Numbered from the stretch's first letter, positions 1 to 6,679 are shown. The stretch: 6,872 bases of DNA from Thermotoga sp. 4484_232 (GCA_002084985.1 MZGO01000032.1:1-6872); one strand, 5' to 3'. Notes: generated by a model not told the origin, from the letters alone. Translations and numbers: made by a program.

Positions 1-1176
1 TATTTCCGCTGACCTTAGAATCGCTTCCTCGACCACGAGGGCTCTATAACCATCTCTGAAACTCGCACCCCAGGGTTCAACATTTTTGTCGTTTACTATA
101 CAATCGAAGAGGTGATAGATCGCATGAACTTGAGCATGTTCCCATCCTATTATGTGTCCATGAGGCCACCAGTGCTCCATGTAGGGATGATAAGATTCCG
201 TCACCATGATATCCTTTGCTCCAACCAATTTTGCCTCTCCTTCTTTCGCAAGATACACTTCCAATTCATTCAACCTTTCAAGGTTGAATCTTATACTTCC
301 TTTGGAACCGTTTATCTCCCAGTATTGGTAATTCTTTCTCCCATAACAAAACCTTGAGGCTTCCAGTGTCCCTATGGCACCATTTTCGAATTCTACAACT
401 GCCGCAAAGGCATCATCAACATCAACTTTACCTTTTTTACTTGGATCCTCTGGAAGAGGTCTTTCCTTTATGAAAGTTCTCGTTTGAGCCATGACGGATG
501 CTATCTCACCAACGAGAAAGCGGGCTATGTCTATTATGTGAGATCCAAGATCTCCCAAAGCTCCACTACCTGCTATATCTTTCCTCAATCTCCAAACAAG
601 TGGAAAATTCGGATCTATTATCCATTCCTGAAGGTATTGGGCCCTGAAATGGTATATCGTACCGATCTTTCCACTTTCGACGATTTCCTTGGCCAATCTT
701 ATTGCGGGAACAAACCTGTAGTTGAAATCTACCATGTGTTTTATCCCTTTCTCCTGAGCTTTTTCGAACAGCTCTTTTCCCTGCTTGGAATTCAGAGCCA
801 GTGGTTTCTCACAGAATATATGCTTTCCATTCTCTATGGCTTTGAGTGTCGGTTCGTAATGAACGTTATTTGGGCCGCTGTTATCGAAGACATCAACATT
901 GGGATCCTTCACTAATTCTTTCCAATCCGTATAGTACTTCTTGTAACCGTATCTCTTTGCGGCGGTTTTCACCGCTTCTTCATTTCTCCCACATATTGCG
1001 TACAGCTCCGCAAGTGCAGGTGGGGGATACATGATGTAATTCATTTTCTTATACGCATTCGAATGAGATTTTCCCATGAAGGCATATCCTAAGATTCCAA
1101 TACGAAGAATTGGTATTTCCTTAACTTCCTTTGCTTCACCCATTGTCACAAAGCCGACTTTCTTTTCCTCCGCCAT
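1..1176 (-). CDS. Gfo/Idh/MocA-family NAD(P)-dependent sugar dehydrogenase, levoglucosan-dehydrogenase-like (3' end outside window)
   Basis: This is a cytoplasmic oxidoreductase that probably oxidises a ring hydroxyl of a sugar or glycoside to a ketone with NAD(P)+. My translation gives 392 codons without a stop, so the gene is cut by the window edge; the family is usually about 380-400 residues, so little is missing. Visible signatures are a Rossmann nucleotide-binding segment RIGILGYAFMG (25-35), the CEKPLA motif (122-127) with the expected catalytic Lys124, and GDLGSHIID (208-216) with the Asp209/His213 pair typical of this superfamily. The segments FMGKSHSNAY, PPPAL, YLQEW, AGSGALGDLGSH and HPY...WWP resemble, from memory, levoglucosan dehydrogenase (LgdA) more than classical inositol dehydrogenase. 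The ATG at 1176 is chosen because AAGGAGGGAG (1181-1190) lies just before it and overlaps the upstream stop codon. Oddly, about 24 residues precede the Rossmann strand. The family is firm; the substrate is inferred. Confidence 0.9.
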   Translation of the reverse strand, partial: MAEEKKVGFVTMGEAKEVKEIPILRIGILGYAFMGKSHSNAYKKMNYIMYPPPALAELYAICGRNEEAVKTAAKRYGYKKYYTDWKELVKDPNVDVFDNSGPNNVHYEPTLKAIENGKHIFCEKPLALNSKQGKELFEKAQEKGIKHMVDFNYRFVPAIRLAKEIVESGKIGTIYHFRAQYLQEWIIDPNFPLVWRLRKDIAGSGALGDLGSHIIDIARFLVGEIASVMAQTRTFIKERPLPEDPSKKGKVDVDDAFAAVVEFENGAIGTLEASRFCYGRKNYQYWEINGSKGSIRFNLERLNELEVYLAKEGEAKLVGAKDIMVTESYHPYMEHWWPHGHIIGWEHAQVHAIYHLFDCIVNDKNVEPWGASFRDGYRALVVEEAILRSAEI

Positions 1177-1180
1177 CGTA

Positions 1181-1190
1181 CTCCCTCCTT
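1181..1190 (-). promoter_or_regulatory. Ribosome binding site fixing the dehydrogenase start
   Basis: AAGGAGGGAG on the minus strand ends four bases before the ATG at 1176, with its GGAGG core about eight bases away. It shares bases with the TAA stop (1189-1191) of the TIM-barrel gene, so the two genes are probably translationally coupled. It supports the long N-terminal form; the next in-frame ATG (codon 12) has no such site before it. Confidence 0.8.
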
Positions 1191-2160
1191 ACCACCAGAC
1201 CTTTTCCAAAGGTTTTTTAATTATGAGAGGCTTCAGGAACTGGATGCATTTTTCTGCCCCGTCTTCTGGTGACATGACTGGGTCTTCATGTTCGAAGGAA
1301 AGGACGTAATCGTATCTGACCTCAAGCAGTGCCGTTATTATCCTTTTCCAATTCACATCTCCCCAACCGGGCACTCTGAATCTGAAACCCCTATCTATTC
1401 TCATCCAACTACCTGTAGGGATGACACCTGATCTTGGAAGTTCATCCTTTTGAAGTTCTCCATCTTTAGCGTGAGCGTGATAAATTCTGTCACCGAATTT
1501 TTTGATGAATATCACGGGATCTATCAATTGCCATATGAAGTGACTTGGATCGAAATTGAACCCGAAGGTCTTTCTACCGTCAAGAGCTTTTATTGCTCTC
1601 TCTGCGGTTTCTATGTTGTAAGCGATTTCTGTAGGGTGAACCTCCAATGCGAATTTAACACCCCATTTATCGAATTCATCCAGAATTTCGTTCCATCTCT
1701 CTGCGAACAGCTCCCAACCTCTTTCGTATATCTCCTCATTTTTTGGAGGGAATATGTACCATTTCTCCCAAACATGCGACCCTGTAAAGCCACAGACTAC
1801 AGGTACTTCAAGTGCAGCGGCGGCTTGGGCTGTTTTTTTCATCCTCTCAATACCGTATTTAACCTTCTCTTCAGGATCTTTAGTTGGAGCCCAATCGTCG
1901 GTCGATTCGTCTAAGGGACCAAGAACGAGCTGCCCCTCAAGATGGTTGCTAATAGCAGATATTTCTAGGTTGTATTTCTTCAGAGTCTCCTTTATGCTCT
2001 TTCTGTAATCCTTATCTTCTAGAACTCTGTCGATATCCAAGTGGTTACTTCCCTTCCAAGCTGCAAGTTCCACCATCTCGTAACCCAATTTTGATACGTA
2101 CTCGGCCACCTTCTCCAATGGCCAGTCGTTGAAGAGGACCGTAAAGATACCTATCTTCAT
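1189..2160 (-). CDS. TIM-barrel sugar isomerase/epimerase-like enzyme (AP endonuclease 2 superfamily), possible keto-sugar eliminase/hydratase
   Basis: This is a cytoplasmic 323-residue enzyme of the xylose-isomerase-like TIM-barrel superfamily, of normal length. It opens with the family pattern MKIGIFTV...W.LE followed by GYEMVELAAW (26-35). Likely divalent-metal ligands are Glu173 (in LEVHP), Asp204 with His207 (FNFDPSHF), a histidine of HAHAKD (228-233), and Glu290 (SFEHED). Members include sugar epimerases, inosose dehydratases, and the LgdB-type proteins that beta-eliminate or hydrate 3-keto-levoglucosan. With a Gfo/Idh/MocA dehydrogenase 12 bases downstream, it most likely acts on that enzyme's keto product. 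The superfamily is clear from the motifs; the exact reaction (epimerisation, elimination or hydration) is inference. The ATG at 2160 follows a strong GAAGGAGGG site, and the gap to the upstream permease is 15 bases. Confidence 0.88.
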   Translation of the reverse strand: MKIGIFTVLFNDWPLEKVAEYVSKLGYEMVELAAWKGSNHLDIDRVLEDKDYRKSIKETLKKYNLEISAISNHLEGQLVLGPLDESTDDWAPTKDPEEKVKYGIERMKKTAQAAAALEVPVVCGFTGSHVWEKWYIFPPKNEEIYERGWELFAERWNEILDEFDKWGVKFALEVHPTEIAYNIETAERAIKALDGRKTFGFNFDPSHFIWQLIDPVIFIKKFGDRIYHAHAKDGELQKDELPRSGVIPTGSWMRIDRGFRFRVPGWGDVNWKRIITALLEVRYDYVLSFEHEDPVMSPEDGAEKCIQFLKPLIIKKPLEKVWW

Positions 2161-2175
2161 AACATTCCCTCCTTC

Positions 2176-3027
2176 TCAACCTTTTATAGTTCCGAATGTA
2201 ACACCCCTGAGAAGGTACTTTCTAACGAAAAATGTGAAGATCAGAACAGGGGCTAAAAATAGAAGACTCGCTGCGGCTACTTCTCCCCAGTTTATACCTG
2301 TCGTTTTCAAAATCGCCCCCGCGATCGTTGGAGGCACCGTTTTCACTTCTTCACTCGTCAGTATCAGCGCAAAAACATATTCATTCCAAGCCGTTATACC
2401 ACAGAAAACAGCTGTAGCAGAAATTCCTGGAAGTGCCTGAGGCAGTACAATCTTAAGGAAAGCTTGAAAACGAGTATAACCATCGCACATTGCTGCCTCT
2501 TCAAACTCTACAGGTATCTCATCCATGAATCCTTTCATCATCCAAACAGAAAACGAAAGGTTGAAGACCGTATACAGAATTATCATTCCAAGATGTGTGT
2601 TGAACAATCCCAAGTTTTTGTACATGACGAATACTGGGACTACTATCACCATCGAGGGGAGCATACGAGTTGAGAGTATGAAGAACAAAACGTCTGCCTT
2701 TCCTGGAAAACTGTATCTCGAGAAAGCGTAGCCAGAGAGAGTTCCAAGTAAAACAGCTAGCCCTGTACTCAACGCCGTTATTATCGCACTGTTCAGAAGC
2801 GCCCTAGGGAAATCAGATGGTACTTCTTTGGCGAATTTTCCCCAACCAGCGATCTTGAAAAAGACTCTTTTGAAGTTAAGAAGAGTCGGTTTGAAATTGA
2901 AAAATTTTGGCGGCATCGAGAAAACATCGATTCTGCTCTTGAAAGCGGTAGAGGCCATCCAGAATAATGGGAAAATATAGATACCAACTATAACGGCGAC
3001 AAGTATCGTTAAAAGGACTTTCTTCAC
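2176..3027 (-). CDS. Carbohydrate ABC transporter permease, MalG/UgpE-like (CUT1)
   Basis: This is an inner-membrane subunit of a CUT1-family carbohydrate importer, 283 residues, the usual MalG-type length. About six hydrophobic helices are visible: roughly 5-26, 76-102, 110-135, 143-165, 200-221 and 250-270. The cytoplasmic EAA loop that docks on the ATPase is complete: EEAAMCDGY (176-184), with the conserved Gly183 and a downstream LPQALPG (195-201). The C-terminal GVTFGTIKG is the usual end of this family. The start is GTG at 3027, supported by AGGTGA (3034-3039) seven bases upstream; no ATG with a comparable site is seen nearby. It lies 10 bases after the partner permease and forms a heterodimeric channel with it. 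Transport function is secure; the substrate cannot be read from this subunit. Confidence 0.95.
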   Translation of the reverse strand: MKKVLLTILVAVIVGIYIFPLFWMASTAFKSRIDVFSMPPKFFNFKPTLLNFKRVFFKIAGWGKFAKEVPSDFPRALLNSAIITALSTGLAVLLGTLSGYAFSRYSFPGKADVLFFILSTRMLPSMVIVVPVFVMYKNLGLFNTHLGMIILYTVFNLSFSVWMMKGFMDEIPVEFEEAAMCDGYTRFQAFLKIVLPQALPGISATAVFCGITAWNEYVFALILTSEEVKTVPPTIAGAILKTTGINWGEVAAASLLFLAPVLIFTFFVRKYLLRGVTFGTIKG

Positions 3028-3033
3028 GAAGAA

Positions 3034-3039
3034 TCACCT
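3034..3039 (-). promoter_or_regulatory. Ribosome binding site for the GTG-started MalG-like permease
   Basis: AGGTGA on the minus strand is followed by six bases and then the GTG at 3027. The site overlaps the TAG stop (3038-3040) of the upstream permease, indicating coupled translation of the two channel subunits in similar amounts. Confidence 0.75.
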
Positions 3040-3913
3040 ACCTTCTCTGAAGGCGATTCAAAAGACGTATGTATATGTTACTCATACCAATTATTATTAT
3101 CAGAATAATGTAAGCGAAAGCACATGCCTTTCCAGTTTCGAAATTCTGAAAGGCCATTCTGTATAGAGCGATACTTATTGTTGAAGTTGCGGTTCCTGGG
3201 CCACCTTGTGTTAATCCCCAAGCAAGATCGAACATTTTGAAAGCGTCCATGGTTCTGAAGAGAAGCCCCACGACAAGAAGTGGGGATATCAAAGGTAAGG
3301 TTATATGCCGAAATCTGAACCAAGGGGATGCTCTATCGATTTCAGCGGCTTCGTACAGTTCTTTTGGAACAGCAGAAAGCCCCGCAAGGGATATGAGAAT
3401 CATGAAAGGTGTCCACATCCACGTATCCGTTATTATTAACGCCCACATTGCCGATTCCCCTTTACCAAGCCATGGGATCTTTTCTATATTCAACAAAGAT
3501 AAGAAGTAATTTAGAACTCCCCAATTGGCATCCAAAATATATCTCCAAAAGAGACCAACCACTATGGGACTGAGCATCATGGGAGCAAGAACAAGGGTCA
3601 GCAGTATCCCACGACCGGGGAACTCTTTGTTCAAAAGCAGAGCTATTCCAAGTCCCAAAAAGAATTGAAGAGCGACCGCTGTTATCGCGTATCTTGCGGT
3701 ATTTTTAAAATGAAGCCATATGTAACGATCTTTGAGAATGTCTGCAAAATTCTTTATACCAACAAAATGAGGCTTTTCTGACCCAACCACAGAGTAATCA
3801 GTAAAGCTCAGAAACAACGACCATATCAAGGGATAGACCACTATAAAAACCAGCAACAAGATCGTGGGTAATATGAAAAGAAGAGCAAGCTTTTTATCTG
3901 TCAAAACTTTCAC
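3038..3913 (-). CDS. Carbohydrate ABC transporter permease, MalF/UgpA-like (CUT1)
   Basis: This is the other inner-membrane channel subunit, 291 residues, with an N-terminal helix (about 9-32) in the AxLFxLPxxxxxxxFxxYPLxxSLxLSFTDY style of UgpA/MsmF proteins. Further helices lie near 72-95, 105-126, 157-180, 208-230 and 264-285. The EAA loop is YEAAEIDRASPWFRF (187-201) followed by ITLPLI (204-209). The usual glycine of EAAxxxG is Arg194 here, a variant I believe occurs in other CUT1 permeases. TQGGPGTAT (235-243) is a common signature near the last helix. The start is GTG at 3913: an overlapping ATG one base earlier would read ATG-TGA and stop at once, and AGAGGTGA lies just upstream. It follows the binding-protein gene after 45 bases containing a terminator-like hairpin, which may lower its expression relative to the binding protein. 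Confidence 0.95.
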   Translation of the reverse strand: MKVLTDKKLALLFILPTILLLVFIVVYPLIWSLFLSFTDYSVVGSEKPHFVGIKNFADILKDRYIWLHFKNTARYAITAVALQFFLGLGIALLLNKEFPGRGILLTLVLAPMMLSPIVVGLFWRYILDANWGVLNYFLSLLNIEKIPWLGKGESAMWALIITDTWMWTPFMILISLAGLSAVPKELYEAAEIDRASPWFRFRHITLPLISPLLVVGLLFRTMDAFKMFDLAWGLTQGGPGTATSTISIALYRMAFQNFETGKACAFAYIILIIIIGMSNIYIRLLNRLQRR

Positions 3914-3919
3914 ATCGTA

Positions 3920-3927
3920 TCACCTCT
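3920..3927 (-). promoter_or_regulatory. Ribosome binding site for the GTG-started MalF-like permease
   Basis: AGAGGTGA on the minus strand, six bases before the GTG at 3913. It decides the start, since the overlapping ATG (3914-3916) is followed directly by TGA in its own frame. It lies five bases after the T-run of the terminator-like hairpin, so read-through transcripts keep it intact. Confidence 0.75.
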
Positions 3928-3931
3928 AGCG

Positions 3932-3954
3932 AAAAATGGGGGGAGGATCCCCCC
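3932..3954 (-). terminator. Terminator-like hairpin with T-run inside the operon, after the binding-protein gene
   Basis: Read on the minus strand, six G (3954-3949), ATCCT, and six C (3943-3938) are followed by ATTTTT (3937-3932). An internal A-T pair can extend this to a seven-pair stem with a three-base loop, nearly all G-C. It begins four bases after the binding-protein stop codon and ends 18 bases before the next gene. This is the form of an intrinsic terminator or a 3'-end stabiliser. Because the permease genes continue in the same direction without an obvious new promoter, partial termination is more likely than complete stop, giving more binding protein than permease. Confidence 0.7.
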
Positions 3955-3958
3955 TTGT

Positions 3959-5269
3959 TCATTTAATGTAGCCAGCTTCTCTGAGAATCTTTTCGTGCTC
4001 CTCAACGATCTTGTTCAGTGCTTCACGTGGTGTAAGGGTTCCAGCTATGACAGCGTTCAAATTCTCCTGTGTCACTGTGAGGAGCTTTGCGTATTCTGGT
4101 ATATTCCAGAAGTCCCTGAGCCTTGGTATACTATCTTTCAAGGCTTTGTTCCAAGGATACATCTCTTCAAATTCAGGAGATTCGACGACTGGCCTGAAGC
4201 TCGTTAAGCCCCCATACAAAGCCCATTTTTTTTGAACCTCAGGGGTGTAGAACCATTTTATGAATTCCTTCACCTCTTCCTTCGCGTCAGAATAAGCACT
4301 AACAGTCATCCCCTGTCCGCCAAGAGGTACGTAGGCAGTGTTGGGGTCTCCTTCGATCAATGGAGGCAAAGCCATAAATGCAACCTTATCATAAGTCTTC
4401 GAAACTTCTGGATCAACGAAACCTGGAGCGAAAGCTGCCCATTGTATGGCCATAGCAACGATACCAGTTTGCATAGCAGTGTTAACCTCATCGAAGCTGA
4501 AATTGGCAGCACCTGGAGGAGCGAATTTCACAAAAGATTTATAAAATTCGAGAGCGGCAACCGCTTGTGCACTGTTTGCATATCCTCTAACCTCGTAAGT
4601 TTCAGGATTCCAGAAATCTCCTCCGAAATTCCAGAGTGCCCACCCGAAGTCCCAAGTCACTACATCGTAGTCCTTGGACCACTTTGTAGCTATTCCATAA
4701 AGGTTCTGTTCAGGCCTTGTGAAGAACTCAGCTATATCTCTCATTTCGAAAAGGTTTCTTGGAGGTCTCAATTCGTATCCATACTTTTTCTTGAAAGCTT
4801 CTTTCTCTTTTGGATCCTCGAAAAGGTCCTTTCTGTAAATGAGGATCTCTGCATCTGTTTCACAGGGGAGACCATAGTAGTTCCCGCTGCCAGGTGGATA
4901 CTCCCCATAGTACCTCAGCAGGTTAGGATAGAAATCGTCCAAGTTAATTCCAAGTTCTTTGATCCAGTCGTTTAGCTTGATTATGTGCCCTCCTTCGACA
5001 AGCCACCCTAACCACTGGCTATCTGCAATAAGAATATCAATCGTTGGACTTTTGGCTGCGAATTCAACAGATACCTTGTCTAAGAACTGTCCCCATGGTA
5101 CAAAAAGTCCCTTAACCTTTATCCCTGTTTTTTCCGTGAATTCTTCTGAGAGAGCAAGAAGAGCATCAGCTGGCGGCCAAGAAGCCCAGCAAATTGTGAT
5201 TTCTTTTGCAGCGAAGATCACGACTGAAACCACGATCAGCATGAGCATAAAAGCAACTTTTCTCCACAT
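3959..5269 (-). CDS. Extracellular sugar-binding protein of a CUT1 ABC transporter
   Basis: This 436-residue secreted binding protein belongs to the family-1 extracellular solute-binding proteins, at normal length. It starts with a signal peptide: MWRK, then a hydrophobic stretch to about residue 20, with probable cleavage near FAA/KE (19-23). No lipobox is seen; Cys27 lies within the first mature strand (ITICWAS), not at a lipoprotein site. The mature protein shows the family pattern: an N-terminal lobe with PTIDILIADSQW (75-86), YYGLPCETDAEILIYRKDLF (131-150), and a C-terminal part with VPLGGQGMTVSAYS (314-327). It is rich in tryptophan, with four in residues 206-220 and others at 28, 31, 86, 89 and 277, as expected for sugar stacking. 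The ATG at 5269 follows an AAAGGGGGG site. It sits between the small membrane gene and the permeases. The ligand is unknown. Confidence 0.95.
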   Translation of the reverse strand: MWRKVAFMLMLIVVSVVIFAAKEITICWASWPPADALLALSEEFTEKTGIKVKGLFVPWGQFLDKVSVEFAAKSPTIDILIADSQWLGWLVEGGHIIKLNDWIKELGINLDDFYPNLLRYYGEYPPGSGNYYGLPCETDAEILIYRKDLFEDPKEKEAFKKKYGYELRPPRNLFEMRDIAEFFTRPEQNLYGIATKWSKDYDVVTWDFGWALWNFGGDFWNPETYEVRGYANSAQAVAALEFYKSFVKFAPPGAANFSFDEVNTAMQTGIVAMAIQWAAFAPGFVDPEVSKTYDKVAFMALPPLIEGDPNTAYVPLGGQGMTVSAYSDAKEEVKEFIKWFYTPEVQKKWALYGGLTSFRPVVESPEFEEMYPWNKALKDSIPRLRDFWNIPEYAKLLTVTQENLNAVIAGTLTPREALNKIVEEHEKILREAGYIK

Positions 5270-5302
5270 AAGAGAACCCCCCTTTACGAAATTGTGCCAA
5301 GA

Positions 5303-5482
5303 TTACTTTCTCTCCTTAACAGAAAGATGAGAAAAAACGATGTACAATCCTGTTCCTATACCACAGACTTGGAATCCCCACTGGTACATACCGAATGAGA
5401 AAGGCTGGCACAACATGAATATCCCGAAAAATATCATGAAGATCGAGATTAATTCGAGAATCAATTTGGTTTTAGCCTTCAT
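5303..5482 (-). CDS. 59-residue two-helix membrane protein of unknown function in the transporter operon
   Basis: I do not recognise a family for this short gene. My translation begins MKAKTKLILELI and ends HLSVKERK, 59 residues with a TAA stop at 5303-5305. Two hydrophobic segments, about 7-27 and 35-52, are joined by a short turn containing Pro27 and aromatic residues. Both termini are basic, so the positive-inside rule predicts a hairpin with both ends in the cytoplasm. The second segment has closely spaced glycines (41, 43, 45), and cysteines occur at 25 and 40. Evidence that it is real: the ATG at 5482 directly follows the ATPase TGA with no gap, AGGAGGT (5491-5497) lies eight bases upstream, and the composition matches a membrane protein. 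It could be an accessory subunit of the ABC transporter, but that rests on position only. Confidence 0.7.
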   Translation of the reverse strand: MKAKTKLILELISIFMIFFGIFMLCQPFSFGMYQWGFQVCGIGTGLYIVFSHLSVKERK

Positions 5483-6565
5483 TCACCTCAACCTCCTGCC
5501 CGTGTCTCTATCGAAATAGAAAACAGGACCATCTATTCCAACCCAGACTTTCTCAGCAGGTTTCACATCTGGATATCCAAGGTATTTTTGTCTAAGGAAT
5601 ATTCCATCGAAATTAATCGTTATAACCGAGAATGTTCCCAAGTCTTCAACTATGTACACCTCTCCTGGAAAATCGAAAACCACGCTTTCACATCTCTCAC
5701 GACTCAGAATCAGATCCTCTGGCCTTATACCCACTATCACTTTTTTTCCTTCCAGACCTTTTATCCTCAAATTCGTCTTGATATCCTTATCCTTTGCTTT
5801 CAAAATGAAAGAACTTTTTTCTATGAACCCCGATAGTGTATTCAGAGGAGGACTGGATATGAAAGAGGCGACGAACAAACTGGCAGGTTCATCGTAGATC
5901 TCGTTTGGCGTTCCTATCTGCTCAATTTTCCCCTCATTCAAAACGATGATTCTATCTGCCATGGAAAAAGCCTCCACGTAATCGTGTGTCACAAAGAAGA
6001 AGGTTTCACCAAGCTCTTTATGGATTCTTTTGAGTTCTGTCCTCATCTCTTCTCTAAGCTTTGCATCCAAATTGGTTAGAGGTTCATCCATGAGGAATAT
6101 CTTTGGTTTCCGCACCAAAGCTCTTCCAAGAGCGACTCTCTGTTGTTCACCGCCACTCAGATTCTGTGGCATTCTATTGAGAAGGTGCTCTATATGAAGC
6201 ATCCTGGCAACTCTTTTAACAGTCTCATCTACTTTGGAATTGCTCAGGTTTCTGAATTTCGATTTTAAGGGAAAGGCCAGGTTTTCATAAACCGTCATAT
6301 TCGGGTAGAGTATATAGTTCTGGAAGACAAAGGCCACATCACGGAATATTGGATGAACATCGTTCACCAATTCGTCGTCAATGTAAATGTTTCCCTTATC
6401 TGGTTTGTATATTCCAGCTGTTAGTTTCAACGTGGTTGTTTTTCCTGCACCTGTTGGTCCGAGCATCACAACGAATTCACCATGACTTATCTCAAAACTT
6501 ATTCCATCGACAGCTCTCACATTTCCAAATCTTTTAGTTACCTCCTCGAACCTTAAAGAACTCAT
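5483..6565 (-). CDS. Sugar ABC transporter ATP-binding protein (MalK/UgpC/MsmK-like)
   Basis: This 360-residue cytoplasmic ATPase powers the importer through the two permeases downstream; the length is normal for the MalK/UgpC type. All motifs are intact: Walker A GPTGAGKTT (36-44), Q-loop Gln82 in FQNYILYP, signature LSGGEQQR (136-143), Walker B IFLMDEP (156-162), D-loop LTNLD (163-167) and switch His194 in FVTHD. A C-terminal regulatory domain follows from about 240, with IGIRPEDL-like VGIRPEDL (278-285) and VEDLGTFSVI (306-315), as in TOBE/OB-fold regulatory domains of carbohydrate ATPases. A dedicated ATPase in the same operon suggests a self-contained system, not one sharing a housekeeping ATPase. 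The ATG at 6565 follows AGAGGTGG, and its first bases overlap (ATGA) the stop of the EF-G-like frame upstream. The final codons hold the ribosome site of the next small gene. Confidence 0.96.
   Translation of the reverse strand: MSSLRFEEVTKRFGNVRAVDGISFEISHGEFVVMLGPTGAGKTTTLKLTAGIYKPDKGNIYIDDELVNDVHPIFRDVAFVFQNYILYPNMTVYENLAFPLKSKFRNLSNSKVDETVKRVARMLHIEHLLNRMPQNLSGGEQQRVALGRALVRKPKIFLMDEPLTNLDAKLREEMRTELKRIHKELGETFFFVTHDYVEAFSMADRIIVLNEGKIEQIGTPNEIYDEPASLFVASFISSPPLNTLSGFIEKSSFILKAKDKDIKTNLRIKGLEGKKVIVGIRPEDLILSRERCESVVFDFPGEVYIVEDLGTFSVITINFDGIFLRQKYLGYPDVKPAEKVWVGIDGPVFYFDRDTGRRLR
5491..5497 (-). promoter_or_regulatory. Ribosome binding site of the 59-residue gene, inside the ATPase coding end
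   Basis: AGGAGGT on the minus strand lies within the last codons of the ATPase (the Arg-Arg-Leu-Arg end), eight bases before the ATG at 5482. A second GAGGTGA sits directly before the ATG and is probably too close to serve. The placement implies coupling: ribosomes finishing the ATPase can restart at the small gene. It is the main support for calling that gene real. Confidence 0.7.
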
Positions 6566-6591
6566 TTAACCACCTCTGGCTCTTTTTCTTC

Positions 6592-6603
6592 TTGATAGAT
6601 CAA
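6592..6603. promoter_or_regulatory. Small inverted repeat upstream of the ATPase gene, possible operator
   Basis: TTGAT-AG-ATCAA is a perfect dyad of two five-base arms lying 27 bases before the ATPase start. Repressors of sugar operons often bind such dyads between promoter and first gene. A two-base gap is too short for a hairpin loop. A dyad this short is expected several times in a window of this length by chance, so only its position gives it weight. Confidence 0.2.
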
Positions 6604-6679
6604 ATCGCGCGCATGGCAATTCTTCTGTCTTCGATTTCCAGATAAAACCTCATCTTTGTCAGCATCAAGATATTTTTCC

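Noticed and set aside
484..915. 143-codon plus-strand open frame
   Set aside because: It is antisense to the dehydrogenase, whose Rossmann and catalytic motifs read clearly on the minus strand through this stretch.
1450..1914. 154-codon plus-strand open frame
   Set aside because: It is antisense to the TIM-barrel gene, whose metal-ligand motifs are encoded here; no start signal is seen.
1..2160. Assignment to the Thermotoga maritima inositol pathway (iolG/iolO-like genes next to an importer)
   Set aside because: The gene layout is similar, but the dehydrogenase segments look more like levoglucosan dehydrogenase than IolG, and the TIM barrel does not match my memory of the inositol-pathway epimerase. 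It remains an alternative, so no symbol is given.
4232..4975. 247-codon plus-strand open frame
   Set aside because: It lies wholly antisense to the binding-protein gene, has no ribosome site or recognisable domain, and its composition is that of a reverse-complement shadow.
5270..5302. Separate promoter before the binding-protein gene
   Set aside because: The 33-base gap and the end of the small gene show no convincing -10/-35 pair; only a ribosome site is clear.
6597..6620. GCGCGC-centred palindrome near 6607-6615 as a second operator
   Set aside because: Apart from the self-complementary GCGCGC core the flanks do not pair, so it is not a convincing dyad.
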